64,000 nucleotides of DNA from JAWWPY01 sp033854735. Its GTDB lineage: Bacteria; Actinomycetota; Actinomycetes; Streptosporangiales; Streptosporangiaceae. The notes beneath the pieces were generated by a model, which saw only the letters and a program-made list of their open reading frames with translations, was not told the origin of the DNA and made no database searches. The stretch lies in assembly GCA_033854735.1 (NCBI GenBank), contig JAWWPY010000024.1:30181-94180 (forward strand), in the 5' to 3' direction. A program made the translations under genes and the position numbers. The number at the start of each line of letters is the position of its first letter. The stretch's first letter is position 1. Shown here in pieces: positions 16,200 through 24,443 of this stretch.

Positions 16200-18008
16200 G
16201 TGTCCTCATCGTGTTCCCGCCTGCTGCCGGCCGCGCTGCTGGCCGGGACCGCGCTGACGCTCGCCGCCTGCAGTGCGCCGATGGCGCCGGGCGCCTCGCC
16301 CGACCGGGGCGGACCCTGTGCGCGGCATGGCTCCGCGATCGCCACGAAGTGCGGCTCCGCGTCATCGTCAGCGACCGGGGTACCGCAGTTCAGGCACATC
16401 GTGATCGCGGCCTTCGACGGCAAGTCCTACAGCCAGGTGATCGGTAACTCGTCGGCCCCCTTCTTCAGCAGCCTGGCCACCGGGGGTGCGGACTTCACCC
16501 AGTCCTTCGCGGAGGCCAGCCCGGGCCAGCCGAACTACCTCGCGCTGTTCTCCGGCAGCACTCAGGGCGTCACCACCGACTCCTGCCCGCACACGTTCAC
16601 CGGCCCGAACCTGGGCGCTGACCTCATCGCGGCCGGGCACACCTTCACCGGGTATGCGGAAGGTCTGCCAGCGGCCGGATCCGCGGTGTGCACCAGCGGG
16701 AACTACGCCCGCCAGCATGCCCCCTGGACCGACTTCCCGTCGGTGCCGGCCTCGGCCAGCCAGCCGTTCACCGCGTTCCCCTCGAGCAGCGGTTTCACCG
16801 CGCTGCCGGCGGTGTCCCTGGTCATCCCGAACGTCTGCCACAGCATGACAACCTGCTCGGTTGGCTCAGGCAACGGATGGCTGCAGAACCGCCTGGGTGC
16901 CTACGCGAACTGGGCGGCCGGCCATGACAGCCTGCTCATTGTGACCTTCGGCGGGAACGACGGCAGCGCGGGCAACCAGATTCCGACCATCGTCTACGGC
17001 GCCGACGTGCGGCCGGGGAAGTACAGCGAGCACGTCAACCACTACAACCTGCTGCGCACCATCGAGGAGGCCTACGGGCTGCCGTTCGACGGCGCGGCGG
17101 CCAGTACGGCGCCGATCACCGACATCTGGACCGGAGCCTCGTCCTCGCCGAGCCCATCGATCTCCCCGTCCAGCTCGGTCTCGCCGTCCAGCTCGGTCTC
17201 GCCGTCCAGCTCGGTCTCGCCGTCCGCGTCCGGCGCCATGCCCACGTTCAAGCACATTGTGCTCGTGATCTTCGAGAACCGCGGCTACGGCGAGGTGATC
17301 GGCAACTCGTCGGCGCCCTACATCAACCAGTTGGCCGTCAGCGGTGCGAACTTCACCGACTTCGTGGCGGTAACCCACCCGAGCCAGCCGAACTACCTCG
17401 CGCTGTTCTCCGGCAGCAGCCAGGGAACGACCGATGACAGCTGCCCGCACACGTTCACCACCCCGAACCTGGCCCAGGGCCTGATCGCGGCGGGCAAGAC
17501 CTTCACGGGCTACGTCGATGCCCTGCCCGCCGCCGGGGCCACGGTCTGCACCAGCGGGAACTACGCCCGCAAGCATGTCCCGTGGGTCAACTTCAGCAAC
17601 GTGCCCACCTCGGTCACCAGGTCGTTCACCAGCTTCCCGCAGACCGCTTCGGCCAGCTTCAGCGCCCTCCCGGACGTCTCCTTCGTGGTCCCGGACCTGT
17701 GCAATGACATGCACAACTGCTCGGTCGCCGTGGGGGACACCTGGCTGAGCGCCCACATGAGCGCGTACGCCACCTGGGCCAAGGCCAATGACAGCCTGCT
17801 GATCGTGACGTTCGACGAGAACGACGGGGTGGCGGGCAACATCGTCCCGACCGTCTTCGTCGGTGCCCATGTGAGGCCCGGGAACTACAGCGAGCACGTC
17901 ACCCACTACAGCACGCTGCGCGCCATCGAGGCCGAGTACGGCCTGCCCTACGACGGCGCCGCCGCCAGCGCCGCGGCCATCACCGGGGTCTGGACCAGCG
18001 GAAGCTGA
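16200..18008 (+). CDS. Tandem two-domain secreted phosphoesterase; first domain catalytically degenerate
   Basis: A 602-residue lipoprotein (lipobox LAAC, Cys24) with two phosphoesterase domains, about residues 62-310 and 348-600, joined by a Ser/Pro linker (SSVSPS repeats). Domain 2 keeps the catalytic set: FENRGY, THPSQPNYLALF, LCNDMHNC, TFDENDG. Domain 1 has lost it: FDGKSY replaces the ENxxY motif, ASPGQPNY lacks the His and Ser, VCHSMTTC replaces the DDMHD metal motif and TFGGNDG lacks Asp-Glu. The overall fold and the HYxxLRTIE region remain. Domain 1 is therefore probably structural, binding or regulatory. The GTG start is set by the signal peptide. Confidence 0.85.
   Translation: MSSSCSRLLPAALLAGTALTLAACSAPMAPGASPDRGGPCARHGSAIATKCGSASSSATGVPQFRHIVIAAFDGKSYSQVIGNSSAPFFSSLATGGADFTQSFAEASPGQPNYLALFSGSTQGVTTDSCPHTFTGPNLGADLIAAGHTFTGYAEGLPAAGSAVCTSGNYARQHAPWTDFPSVPASASQPFTAFPSSSGFTALPAVSLVIPNVCHSMTTCSVGSGNGWLQNRLGAYANWAAGHDSLLIVTFGGNDGSAGNQIPTIVYGADVRPGKYSEHVNHYNLLRTIEEAYGLPFDGAAASTAPITDIWTGASSSPSPSISPSSSVSPSSSVSPSSSVSPSASGAMPTFKHIVLVIFENRGYGEVIGNSSAPYINQLAVSGANFTDFVAVTHPSQPNYLALFSGSSQGTTDDSCPHTFTTPNLAQGLIAAGKTFTGYVDALPAAGATVCTSGNYARKHVPWVNFSNVPTSVTRSFTSFPQTASASFSALPDVSFVVPDLCNDMHNCSVAVGDTWLSAHMSAYATWAKANDSLLIVTFDENDGVAGNIVPTVFVGAHVRPGNYSEHVTHYSTLRAIEAEYGLPYDGAAASAAAITGVWTSGS
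17166..17219. repeat. Three 18-bp tandem repeats encoding the inter-domain linker
   Basis: Three exact copies of CCGTCCAGCTCGGTCTCG lie in frame within the linker of the two-domain phosphoesterase and encode the repeating hexapeptide PSSSVS. Repeat number may vary between strains. Confidence 0.9.
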
Positions 18009-18043
18009 GCCCGGCTCGCCGGAGCGCCGGGGAGGCCCGGATC

Positions 18044-19822
18044 ATGGGGGAGGTGGATATACGACGGCACTCGCCAGCCGCTGACCTCATCTTCAGTGGA
18101 GGGCCGGTCTACACGGCCGGCGCGGCCAGGCGGAGCATGGCTGCGGCGGCGCGGGACACCCCCGGTGACGGCCCGCCGGCCGACGCGGTGGCGGTGCGTG
18201 GCGGCAGGATCGTGGCGGTCGGCGGGGCGCGCGAGATCCAGGATCTGGCCGGCCCCCGAACCGAGATGGTGGACCTACGAGGCCGGGCGCTGCTGCCCGG
18301 GTTTCAGGATGCGCACGTGCACCCGGCGTTCGCCGGGGTGACCATGCTCCGCTGCGACCTCACCGATGCCGCCAGCCTCGATGACGCGCTCGCGCTGATC
18401 GCCGGCTACGCCCGCGCGCACCCGGACCGGGAGTGGATCTCGGGCAGCGGCTGGCGGATGGAGTGGTTCGCCGGCGGAACGCCGCCTTATGACCTGCTTG
18501 ACACCGCGGCCGGCGGCCGGGCTGTCTACCTCACCAACCGGGACGGCCACGGCGCCTGGGTCAGCTCCCGCGCCCTCGTCCTGGCTGGCCTGGATGCCGC
18601 TAGCCCGGATCCGGCGGACGGCCGCATCGAGCGCACCCCTGACGGCCGGCCGCAGGGCACGCTGCATGAGGGCGCCGCCACCCTGGTGGGCCGGCTGGTG
18701 CCAGCCCCCACCCTCGATGAGCGGCTGGCCGGGCTGCTGCTGGCCCAGCGGCACCTGCACTCACTCGGCATCACGGCCTGGCAGGACGCGATCATCGGCG
18801 ACTACCTGGGGCACGCCGACCCGCTGCCGGTCTACCTGGCCGCGGCGGCGGCCGGGCAGCTCACCGCGCGGGTGGAAGGCGCGCTCTGGTGGGACCGGGG
18901 GCGCGGCGGTGACCAGCTCGCGGACCTGCTCGGCCGCCGGGAACGGGTCCGCCGTGAGCTGGATGGGCCAGGGCAGGCGGGCAGGTTCCGCGCGAACACC
19001 GTGAAGATCATGCAGGACGGGGTGGCCGAGAACTTCACCGCCGGCATGATCGACGACTACCTGGACGGGTGCGGCGGCCAGACCGGCAACCGCGGCCTGT
19101 CCTACGTGGACCCGCGGGAACTGCGCGAGCACGTCAGCCGCCTCGACGCGGCCGGGTTCGGCGTGCACTTCCACGCGATCGGTGACCGGGCCGTGCGGGA
19201 GGCGCTGGACGCGGTAGCCGCCGCGCGGGCCGCGAACGGCCCGACCGCGGGCCGGCATCACATCGCGCACCTGCAGGTGGTGCACGGTGCCGACATTCCG
19301 CGCTTCCGCGAACTGGGCGTGACCGCGAACATCCAGGCCCTCTGGGCCGCGCACGAGCCGCAGATGGACGAGCTGACCATCCCGTTCCTCGGCCCGCAGC
19401 GGGCCCAGCGCCAGTACCCGTTCGGTGACCTGCTGCGCTCGGGAGCGCGGCTGGCCGCGGGTAGCGACTGGGCGGTGACCAGCGCCAACCCGCTCTGGGG
19501 GATCCATACCGCGGTCACCAGGACATTGCCCCCAGCCGCAGCCGGGCCGGGGACTGAGCCTCCCGGCGACGGCGAGCCGGGAGCGGAGCCGTTGCTGCCC
19601 GGCCAGGCGCTCAGCCTGGGCGCGGCGCTGGCCGCCTACACCGCGGGGTCGGCGTACGTGAACAACCTGGATCAGGCCGGCGCTGTCGAGCCGGGCCGGC
19701 TCGCGGACCTCGTCGTGCTCGACCGGGACCCGTTCGCCGGGCCGGCCAAGGAGATTGGTTTCACCGCGGTCCTGCTCAGCTACGTCGAAGGCGAGCGCGT
19801 CTACGCCGCGCCGACCACGTAG
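18044..19822 (+). CDS. Amidohydrolase family protein (YtcJ-like)
   Basis: A 592-residue metal-dependent amidohydrolase. Composite beta-sandwich parts flank a TIM barrel: DLIFSGGPVYT at the start, LPGFQDAHVHP with His91/His93, VKIMQDGVAENFTAGM (likely metal-bridging Lys), HFHAIGDRAV, HHIAHLQVV and AAGSDWAV with the barrel Asp. The pattern matches the YtcJ/N-substituted-formamide deformylase subgroup. GGGGAGG precedes the ATG. It lies 35 bases after the phosphoesterase gene, so partial read-through is possible. Substrate unknown. Confidence 0.88.
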   Translation: MGEVDIRRHSPAADLIFSGGPVYTAGAARRSMAAAARDTPGDGPPADAVAVRGGRIVAVGGAREIQDLAGPRTEMVDLRGRALLPGFQDAHVHPAFAGVTMLRCDLTDAASLDDALALIAGYARAHPDREWISGSGWRMEWFAGGTPPYDLLDTAAGGRAVYLTNRDGHGAWVSSRALVLAGLDAASPDPADGRIERTPDGRPQGTLHEGAATLVGRLVPAPTLDERLAGLLLAQRHLHSLGITAWQDAIIGDYLGHADPLPVYLAAAAAGQLTARVEGALWWDRGRGGDQLADLLGRRERVRRELDGPGQAGRFRANTVKIMQDGVAENFTAGMIDDYLDGCGGQTGNRGLSYVDPRELREHVSRLDAAGFGVHFHAIGDRAVREALDAVAAARAANGPTAGRHHIAHLQVVHGADIPRFRELGVTANIQALWAAHEPQMDELTIPFLGPQRAQRQYPFGDLLRSGARLAAGSDWAVTSANPLWGIHTAVTRTLPPAAAGPGTEPPGDGEPGAEPLLPGQALSLGAALAAYTAGSAYVNNLDQAGAVEPGRLADLVVLDRDPFAGPAKEIGFTAVLLSYVEGERVYAAPTT

Positions 19823-19850
19823 CCGACCGGCGCGGCGTAATCTTGTAATT

Positions 19851-20894
19851 ATGGAGCAGACCACACCGGATCAGGCACCACTGGGCGGCACACCACTGGG
19901 CCGGGTCCCGCTGGGCCGCGGTGGGCCGCTGGTGTCCAGGGCCGGGCTCGGCCTGATGGGCATGTCCGGGATCTACGGCGAGGCGGACGACGCGGAGAGC
20001 ATCGCCACCATCCGCGCGGCCCTGGACGCGGGGATCACCCTGCTGGACACGGGCGACTTCTACGGCATGGGCCATAACGAACTGCTGCTGCGCGACGCAC
20101 TGCGCGGCGTGCCCCGCGACAGCGTGTTCATCCAGGTCAAATTCGGCGCCCAGCGGGACCCGCAGGGTGCTTTCGTCGGGTTCGACGCCAGCCCGGCGGC
20201 GGTGAAGAACTTCCTGTCCTACTCGCTGCGGCGGCTCGGCACCGACTACATCGACCTCTACCAGCCAGCCCGGCTGGATCCGCAGGTGCCGATCGAGGAC
20301 ACCGTCGGCGCGGTCGCGGAGATGATCGGCGCAGGGTTTGTTCGTTGTGTCGGATTGTCTGAGGTGGGGGCGGAGACGATCCGCCGCGCGCATGCGGTCC
20401 ACCCGATCAGCGCGCTGCAAATCGAGTACTCGCTGATGAGCCGGGGCATCGAAGCCGAGATCCTGCCGGTGGTGCGTGAGCTGGGCATCGGCGTGACGGC
20501 TTACGGCATCCTGTCCCGTGGCCTGCTGAGTCCCGAGACGGCCCGGCTGGCGCCGGGTGACCCGAGGGCCCGGTTCCCCCGGTTCCACGACGGGAACCTG
20601 GAGCGCAACCTCGGCCTGCTCGGCGCGCTGGAGAAGCTGGCGCGGGAGCGGGGGGTCACCACCGCGCAGCTCGCCATCGCCTGGGTCGCCGCCCAGGGCA
20701 GCGACATCGTCCCGTTGATCGGCACCAAGCGGCGGACCCGGCTGGCCGAGGCGCTCGCGGCCTTCGACCTGGACCTCACCCCGGCTGAGCTAGCGGCCAT
20801 CGAGGCCGCCGTCCCCGCGGACGGCGTCGCCGGCGATCGCTACGACTCGCATTCCATGGCAACCCTGGACAGCGAGCGCCCGGCCCGTCCATGA
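19851..20894 (+). CDS. Aldo/keto reductase
   Basis: A 347-residue (alpha/beta)8 NADP(H)-dependent reductase. Catalytic Asp66 and Tyr71 lie in LLDTGDFYGMG, Lys97 in FIQVKFGA. The fourth tetrad position, usually His in YYQHRVD, reads LYQPARLD, a variant lacking the His. The NADP-binding C-terminus has PLIGTKRRTRLAEA. The first 25 residues contain a short repetitive PLGRxPLGR stretch. It follows the amidohydrolase by 28 bases and could be co-transcribed. Substrate unknown. Confidence 0.88.
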   Translation: MEQTTPDQAPLGGTPLGRVPLGRGGPLVSRAGLGLMGMSGIYGEADDAESIATIRAALDAGITLLDTGDFYGMGHNELLLRDALRGVPRDSVFIQVKFGAQRDPQGAFVGFDASPAAVKNFLSYSLRRLGTDYIDLYQPARLDPQVPIEDTVGAVAEMIGAGFVRCVGLSEVGAETIRRAHAVHPISALQIEYSLMSRGIEAEILPVVRELGIGVTAYGILSRGLLSPETARLAPGDPRARFPRFHDGNLERNLGLLGALEKLARERGVTTAQLAIAWVAAQGSDIVPLIGTKRRTRLAEALAAFDLDLTPAELAAIEAAVPADGVAGDRYDSHSMATLDSERPARP

Positions 20895-20901
20895 CCTGGA
20901 A

Positions 20902-21063
20902 CTCTGCTGACCCGGCGGACCCCCGGGCATAACCCCCCCATGATCACGCTCTGCTGACCCGGGGGGCCACCCCCGGACCCCCGGGCATAACGCCCCAATG
21001 ATCACGCTCTGCTGACCCGGGGGACCACGCCCGGACTCCCGGGCATAACCTCCCATGATCACG
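20902..21063. repeat. Three 47-58 bp tandem repeats ending in a hairpin arm
   Basis: Units at 20902-20948, 20949-21006 and 21007-21063 each begin CTCTGCTGACCCGG, contain CCCGGGCATAAC and end ATGATCACG. The first unit is about 11 bases shorter. The last unit runs into the left arm of the inverted repeat at 21049-21111, whose core is the same ATGATCACG. The spacing is irregular and the sequence is nearly identical throughout, so this is not a CRISPR array. Confidence 0.85.
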
Positions 21064-21111
21064 GAGTGTTTCTGGGTCTATGTGTCCGGAATACTCCGTG
21101 ATCATGGGAGG
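21049..21111. terminator. Long inverted repeat between convergent genes, probable bidirectional terminator
   Basis: Perfect 19-bp arms (21049-21067 and 21093-21111) enclose a 25-base loop whose ends allow further pairing. The right arm stops directly at the acetamidase stop codon (21112-21114). The position between converging genes fits a bidirectional terminator, though no U-tract follows, as is usual in high-GC actinobacteria. Confidence 0.7.
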
Positions 21112-22128
21112 TCAGCCGCCTCGGTAGGAGGCCGCTAGGGCGCGGAGGCTCGTGTGGGCGCTGTCCATGGCGCCGGTGGCAGGCAGGTAGCGCTTGGGCA
21201 TCTTGGCCACGCTCGTGTAGTTCGGGTCGCAGACGTTCGCCAGCGGCGATTCGATGGCCTGGGTGACGAGCTGGTAGGCGTCCAGCACATCGAGCCCGTA
21301 GTCCGCGGCGATCCACTGCACCATGTCGTGCTGCGCGATGCGGAAGGCGTCCTCCAGGGGGCGGGCCGAGCCGGCCGACATGATGTGCGTGTCCGACTCC
21401 AGCCGGGGCCACGCGCACGGCCTGCCCTTGATCAGGTCCACCGCGAGGACGGTGTTCATCGCTGTCTCCACGGCGACGCCGCAGGTCTCGCCCTCGCCCT
21501 GGCGGGCATGGCCGTCGCCCAGCGAGAAGAGCGCGCCCTCGACATTGATCCCCAGGTAGCAGGTGACCCCGGCGCGCATCTCCGGCGTGTCCATGTTGCC
21601 GCCGAACGCGTCGGGCACCAGGGCGCTGCGCACCTCCAGATTGGCGGGCGCGACACCCACCGTGCCGTGCATCGGGTTCAGCGGCAGGTCCACGGTGAAA
21701 TCGCCCCGGCGTGCGGTGAACCGGCAGGTGCCCTGCGCCCGGTCAAATTGCCAGAGCCACACGATCTCCGGCAGCGGGTCATGCAGCAGCGCCGTGGCGT
21801 GGGTGGCGCTCAGAGCGCCGAACAGCGGGACTGTCGTGGACGCGCCCCAGTCCCTGGCCGGCTCGATGGAGACGAAATGGACGGCCAGGGTGTCACCCGG
21901 CTCCGCGCCTTCGATGTAGAACGGGCCGGTCTGCGGATTGAGGTAGGGAAACTCGCAGACCTCCGAGACCAGGTCGGTCTCGCTGCGCACCCGGCCGGCG
22001 AAACAGTCCTCGGTGAACACCTCCAGCACCGCCGGAGTCCGGATCCGGGCCACCGGGGGAGCCCCGCCGAACGTCCAGGCGTACTGGCTGGGCGTCGGCC
22101 GGAAGTTGATGATCTCCGGCGCGCTCAT
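21112..22128 (-). CDS. Acetamidase/formamidase family protein
   Basis: A 338-residue protein of the FmdA/AmdA family, which hydrolyses short aliphatic amides such as formamide or acetamide to the acid and ammonia. Recognisable parts include PGDTLAVHFVSIEPARDWG (about 78-97), GTVGVAPA, the metal-region FGGNMDTPEMRAG and LGDGHARQGEGE, with the family His and Glu. The ATG overlaps the stop of the upstream permease (ATGA), so the pair is an operon. The permease probably imports the amide or a related amine substrate. Confidence 0.9.
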   Translation of the reverse strand: MSAPEIINFRPTPSQYAWTFGGAPPVARIRTPAVLEVFTEDCFAGRVRSETDLVSEVCEFPYLNPQTGPFYIEGAEPGDTLAVHFVSIEPARDWGASTTVPLFGALSATHATALLHDPLPEIVWLWQFDRAQGTCRFTARRGDFTVDLPLNPMHGTVGVAPANLEVRSALVPDAFGGNMDTPEMRAGVTCYLGINVEGALFSLGDGHARQGEGETCGVAVETAMNTVLAVDLIKGRPCAWPRLESDTHIMSAGSARPLEDAFRIAQHDMVQWIAADYGLDVLDAYQLVTQAIESPLANVCDPNYTSVAKMPKRYLPATGAMDSAHTSLRALAASYRGG

Positions 22129-23600
22129 GTTTCGTACTCCTCCAGTGGGTCCAGGTGCACGAGCCCGACCTCGACGACTCGCCGTGGATCCGTCTGGTAC
22201 AGGTAGATCAGGTAGATGACGCCCAGGATCATGAACCCGGCCACGCCCGGACCCATGTAGGAGTACGGGGGCGCCAGCGGGGCCACGAACGAGAACGCCT
22301 TGATGCCGGCGGCGGTAAGCCAGGCCGGGATGAAGGTGACGATGCCCAGCACCGGGATGATCAGGTGCAGTACCGGGTTGAACCGGCCGCGCTGCCGGGC
22401 GAAGTAGCCGATGCAGGCCGCGTTCATCAGGATGTAGATCGCGGCGAGGACGATGACGAGGGCCGTGGCGACCATGACGAAGGCGGTGACCGGGTCGTAG
22501 CCGAGGCCCAGGCCGAGGGTCACGGCGACCGTCACGAGGAACCCGACGCCGATGGCCACGGCCGGGGAGCGGTGTTTCGGGTGCACTTGCGCCAGGAAGC
22601 GCGGGAACGCGCCGATCCGGCCCATCGCGTAGGCGGTGCGGCTGGAGACGTTCACGCCGGCGTTCGCGTTGGCGATGGTGGAGTTGACGATGGCCAGGAA
22701 CACGAAGAACCAGAAGAGCCCGTAGAGCGAGCGGGCCAGGCCTTCCCAGGACGCTGCCCCCGTGCCGGTGGTGAAACTGCCGAACCTGGATGGCCCGTAC
22801 GCCACGTCAACGGCGTAGGTGGTGAACACGTAGAGCGCGCCGATGAGCAGGGTGGCCAGCATCACGGCCCGCGGGATGGTGCGCTTGGGGTTCTTGGTCT
22901 CCTCGGCGAGCGGCGCGGCCCCCTCGAACCCGCCGAAGGCGAGGATCGTGTACACCGATCCGCCGATCACTCCTGAGATGCCGCGGAATCCGCTCGGCGT
23001 GTACTTGGTGCTGAAGACGCTGAGGGTGTTGTGGCTTCCCGCATGCACCAGCAGGAAGATCGCGAGCACCAGGAAGACCCCGATTTCGAACAGGCCCAGG
23101 ACGGTCCCCAGCCGCGCCGAGGTGCGGACACCGTAAAAGCCGGCCGCGAGCACGATAAGGGCGCCGAGGAGCGCCCACGGCCACCACAGGCTCGCCGGGT
23201 AGCCATGGAACTCGGCGTTGAGGGTGGCGGCGGTGGTGAAGCCGAGCTGCAGCAGCACCAGCGGCGGGATGAGGAACCCGACCAGCACGTATCCCCAGGC
23301 CACCAGGAAGCCGACGGACGGGTGCAGGCCACGGGCGGCGTAGGTCGCCAGCGACCCCGCGGCCGGCATCTCCCGGGCCAGCAAGCCGATGCTGGACGCG
23401 CAGAAGAGGCACGCGATCAAGGCGAAGATCACGGCCAGCGGCAGGGATCCGCCGGCGAACGCGACGCCGGCCGGGATCGACGCGGCGATGGCGGCGCCCG
23501 GCGCCATATCGGTGATGCTCTGGAAGAGGACCTCGCGCAGCCCGATCGCGTTACGGCGAAGTCCTGGCGCCGCTCCCGCGGCCGTTGTTTTTGCCGCCAT
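22125..23600 (-). CDS. APC-family amino acid/amine permease
   Basis: A 491-residue transporter with about 12 membrane segments. APC-superfamily features are the first helix with MAPGAAIAASIPAG, the unwound-helix FGGFEGAAPLAEETKNPKRTIPRA near 220-245, and repeated Gly/Ala-rich helices. It sits upstream of, and overlaps by four bases with, the acetamidase gene. A role in amide, amine or amino-acid uptake for that enzyme is inferred. The first about 20 residues are hydrophilic cytoplasmic sequence. Confidence 0.9.
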   Translation of the reverse strand: MAAKTTAAGAAPGLRRNAIGLREVLFQSITDMAPGAAIAASIPAGVAFAGGSLPLAVIFALIACLFCASSIGLLAREMPAAGSLATYAARGLHPSVGFLVAWGYVLVGFLIPPLVLLQLGFTTAATLNAEFHGYPASLWWPWALLGALIVLAAGFYGVRTSARLGTVLGLFEIGVFLVLAIFLLVHAGSHNTLSVFSTKYTPSGFRGISGVIGGSVYTILAFGGFEGAAPLAEETKNPKRTIPRAVMLATLLIGALYVFTTYAVDVAYGPSRFGSFTTGTGAASWEGLARSLYGLFWFFVFLAIVNSTIANANAGVNVSSRTAYAMGRIGAFPRFLAQVHPKHRSPAVAIGVGFLVTVAVTLGLGLGYDPVTAFVMVATALVIVLAAIYILMNAACIGYFARQRGRFNPVLHLIIPVLGIVTFIPAWLTAAGIKAFSFVAPLAPPYSYMGPGVAGFMILGVIYLIYLYQTDPRRVVEVGLVHLDPLEEYET

Positions 23601-23712
23601 GGCCGCCTCCGCTGTCTGGGCATCGCTTCTGCCGGGATGGTCTCACGGCCGGCATCGGCCATGGCAGGCCCAAGATTCCAGCGCGGCAGCGGGCGGCGGA
23701 AGCGGGCGCGGA

Positions 23713-24348
23713 TCAGCCTGGGTTCCGGTGACCGTTCTGGCTGAACTCATTGGGGTCACGCTGGCGGGGCAGCGAGACCTGGCCGGTCACGTCGCCGGCC
23801 AGCCGGACGCGGTCCCCGTCAGCCAGGCGCGCCTCTGTTCCCGGCAGCACCCGGTCGCCGTTGACGAAGGTTCCGTTGGTCGACCGCTCATCCCGGATCG
23901 TCGCGTTGCCTGAGTCACTGACGGTAACAGTCGCGTGACGCCGTGACACATTGTCGTAGTCCGCGAAGGCCGCCGCGACGAGGGACTCTTCCGGGTCCCG
24001 GCCGAGCACGAGCGAGGTTCCGGCCGGGATCTCGACATTGCCGGTCGGGAACGACAGCCGGAGCACGACCGGCGAGATGACCCCCGACGGCGGCTGCGGC
24101 AAAGGCTGCCCGCACACCAGGCAGAACAGCGACGAAGGCTCGCGCAGCACCGATCCGCAGTGCGGGCATGCCGAGAGGCGCGGCACCGGTGCCGCACCGT
24201 CGCGCCGCAGGTACTCCTGCATGACCGTCGGCGGGGTGTCCGGCTCGTTCACCGGGCGATCCCTGGGCAGGTTCGCACCGCAGGTGAAGCAGATCAGATC
24301 ATCCTGCTGGACCGCAGCGGTACAGGCAGGGCAGGTCAGCGTCGCCAT
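23713..24348 (-). CDS. FHA-domain protein with two N-terminal zinc ribbons
   Basis: A 211-residue cytoplasmic protein. Two zinc ribbons come first: Cys6/Cys9/Cys20/Cys23 and Cys61/Cys64/Cys76/Cys79. An FHA domain follows at about residues 95-200, with the phospho-threonine-binding signature LVLGRDPEE, SRRHATV and STNGTFVNGDRV. FHA domains read Thr phosphorylation by Ser/Thr kinases, so this is probably a signalling adaptor. No kinase is adjacent; the kinase-like gene at 13049-14365 looks inactive. Partner unknown. Confidence 0.87.
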   Translation of the reverse strand: MATLTCPACTAAVQQDDLICFTCGANLPRDRPVNEPDTPPTVMQEYLRRDGAAPVPRLSACPHCGSVLREPSSLFCLVCGQPLPQPPSGVISPVVLRLSFPTGNVEIPAGTSLVLGRDPEESLVAAAFADYDNVSRRHATVTVSDSGNATIRDERSTNGTFVNGDRVLPGTEARLADGDRVRLAGDVTGQVSLPRQRDPNEFSQNGHRNPG

Positions 24349-24443
24349 GTCGTCCTCCGGGACGGCGGCAGGGAATGTTCACTGAGCCTAACGCGCGCGC
24401 CGCGCCCTGGGTGCCCAAGGCGGCGGGCCAGTAGCATCGAAAG

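Noticed and set aside
15154..16365. Minus-strand 403-codon frame with repeated CARGGLALCPG-like peptides
   Set aside because: The repetitive peptide comes from the intergenic DNA repeats; the rest is antisense to phosphoesterase genes.
20902..21063. CRISPR array
   Set aside because: There are only three units, no variable spacers and no cas genes; the tract is a tandem repeat leading into an inverted repeat.
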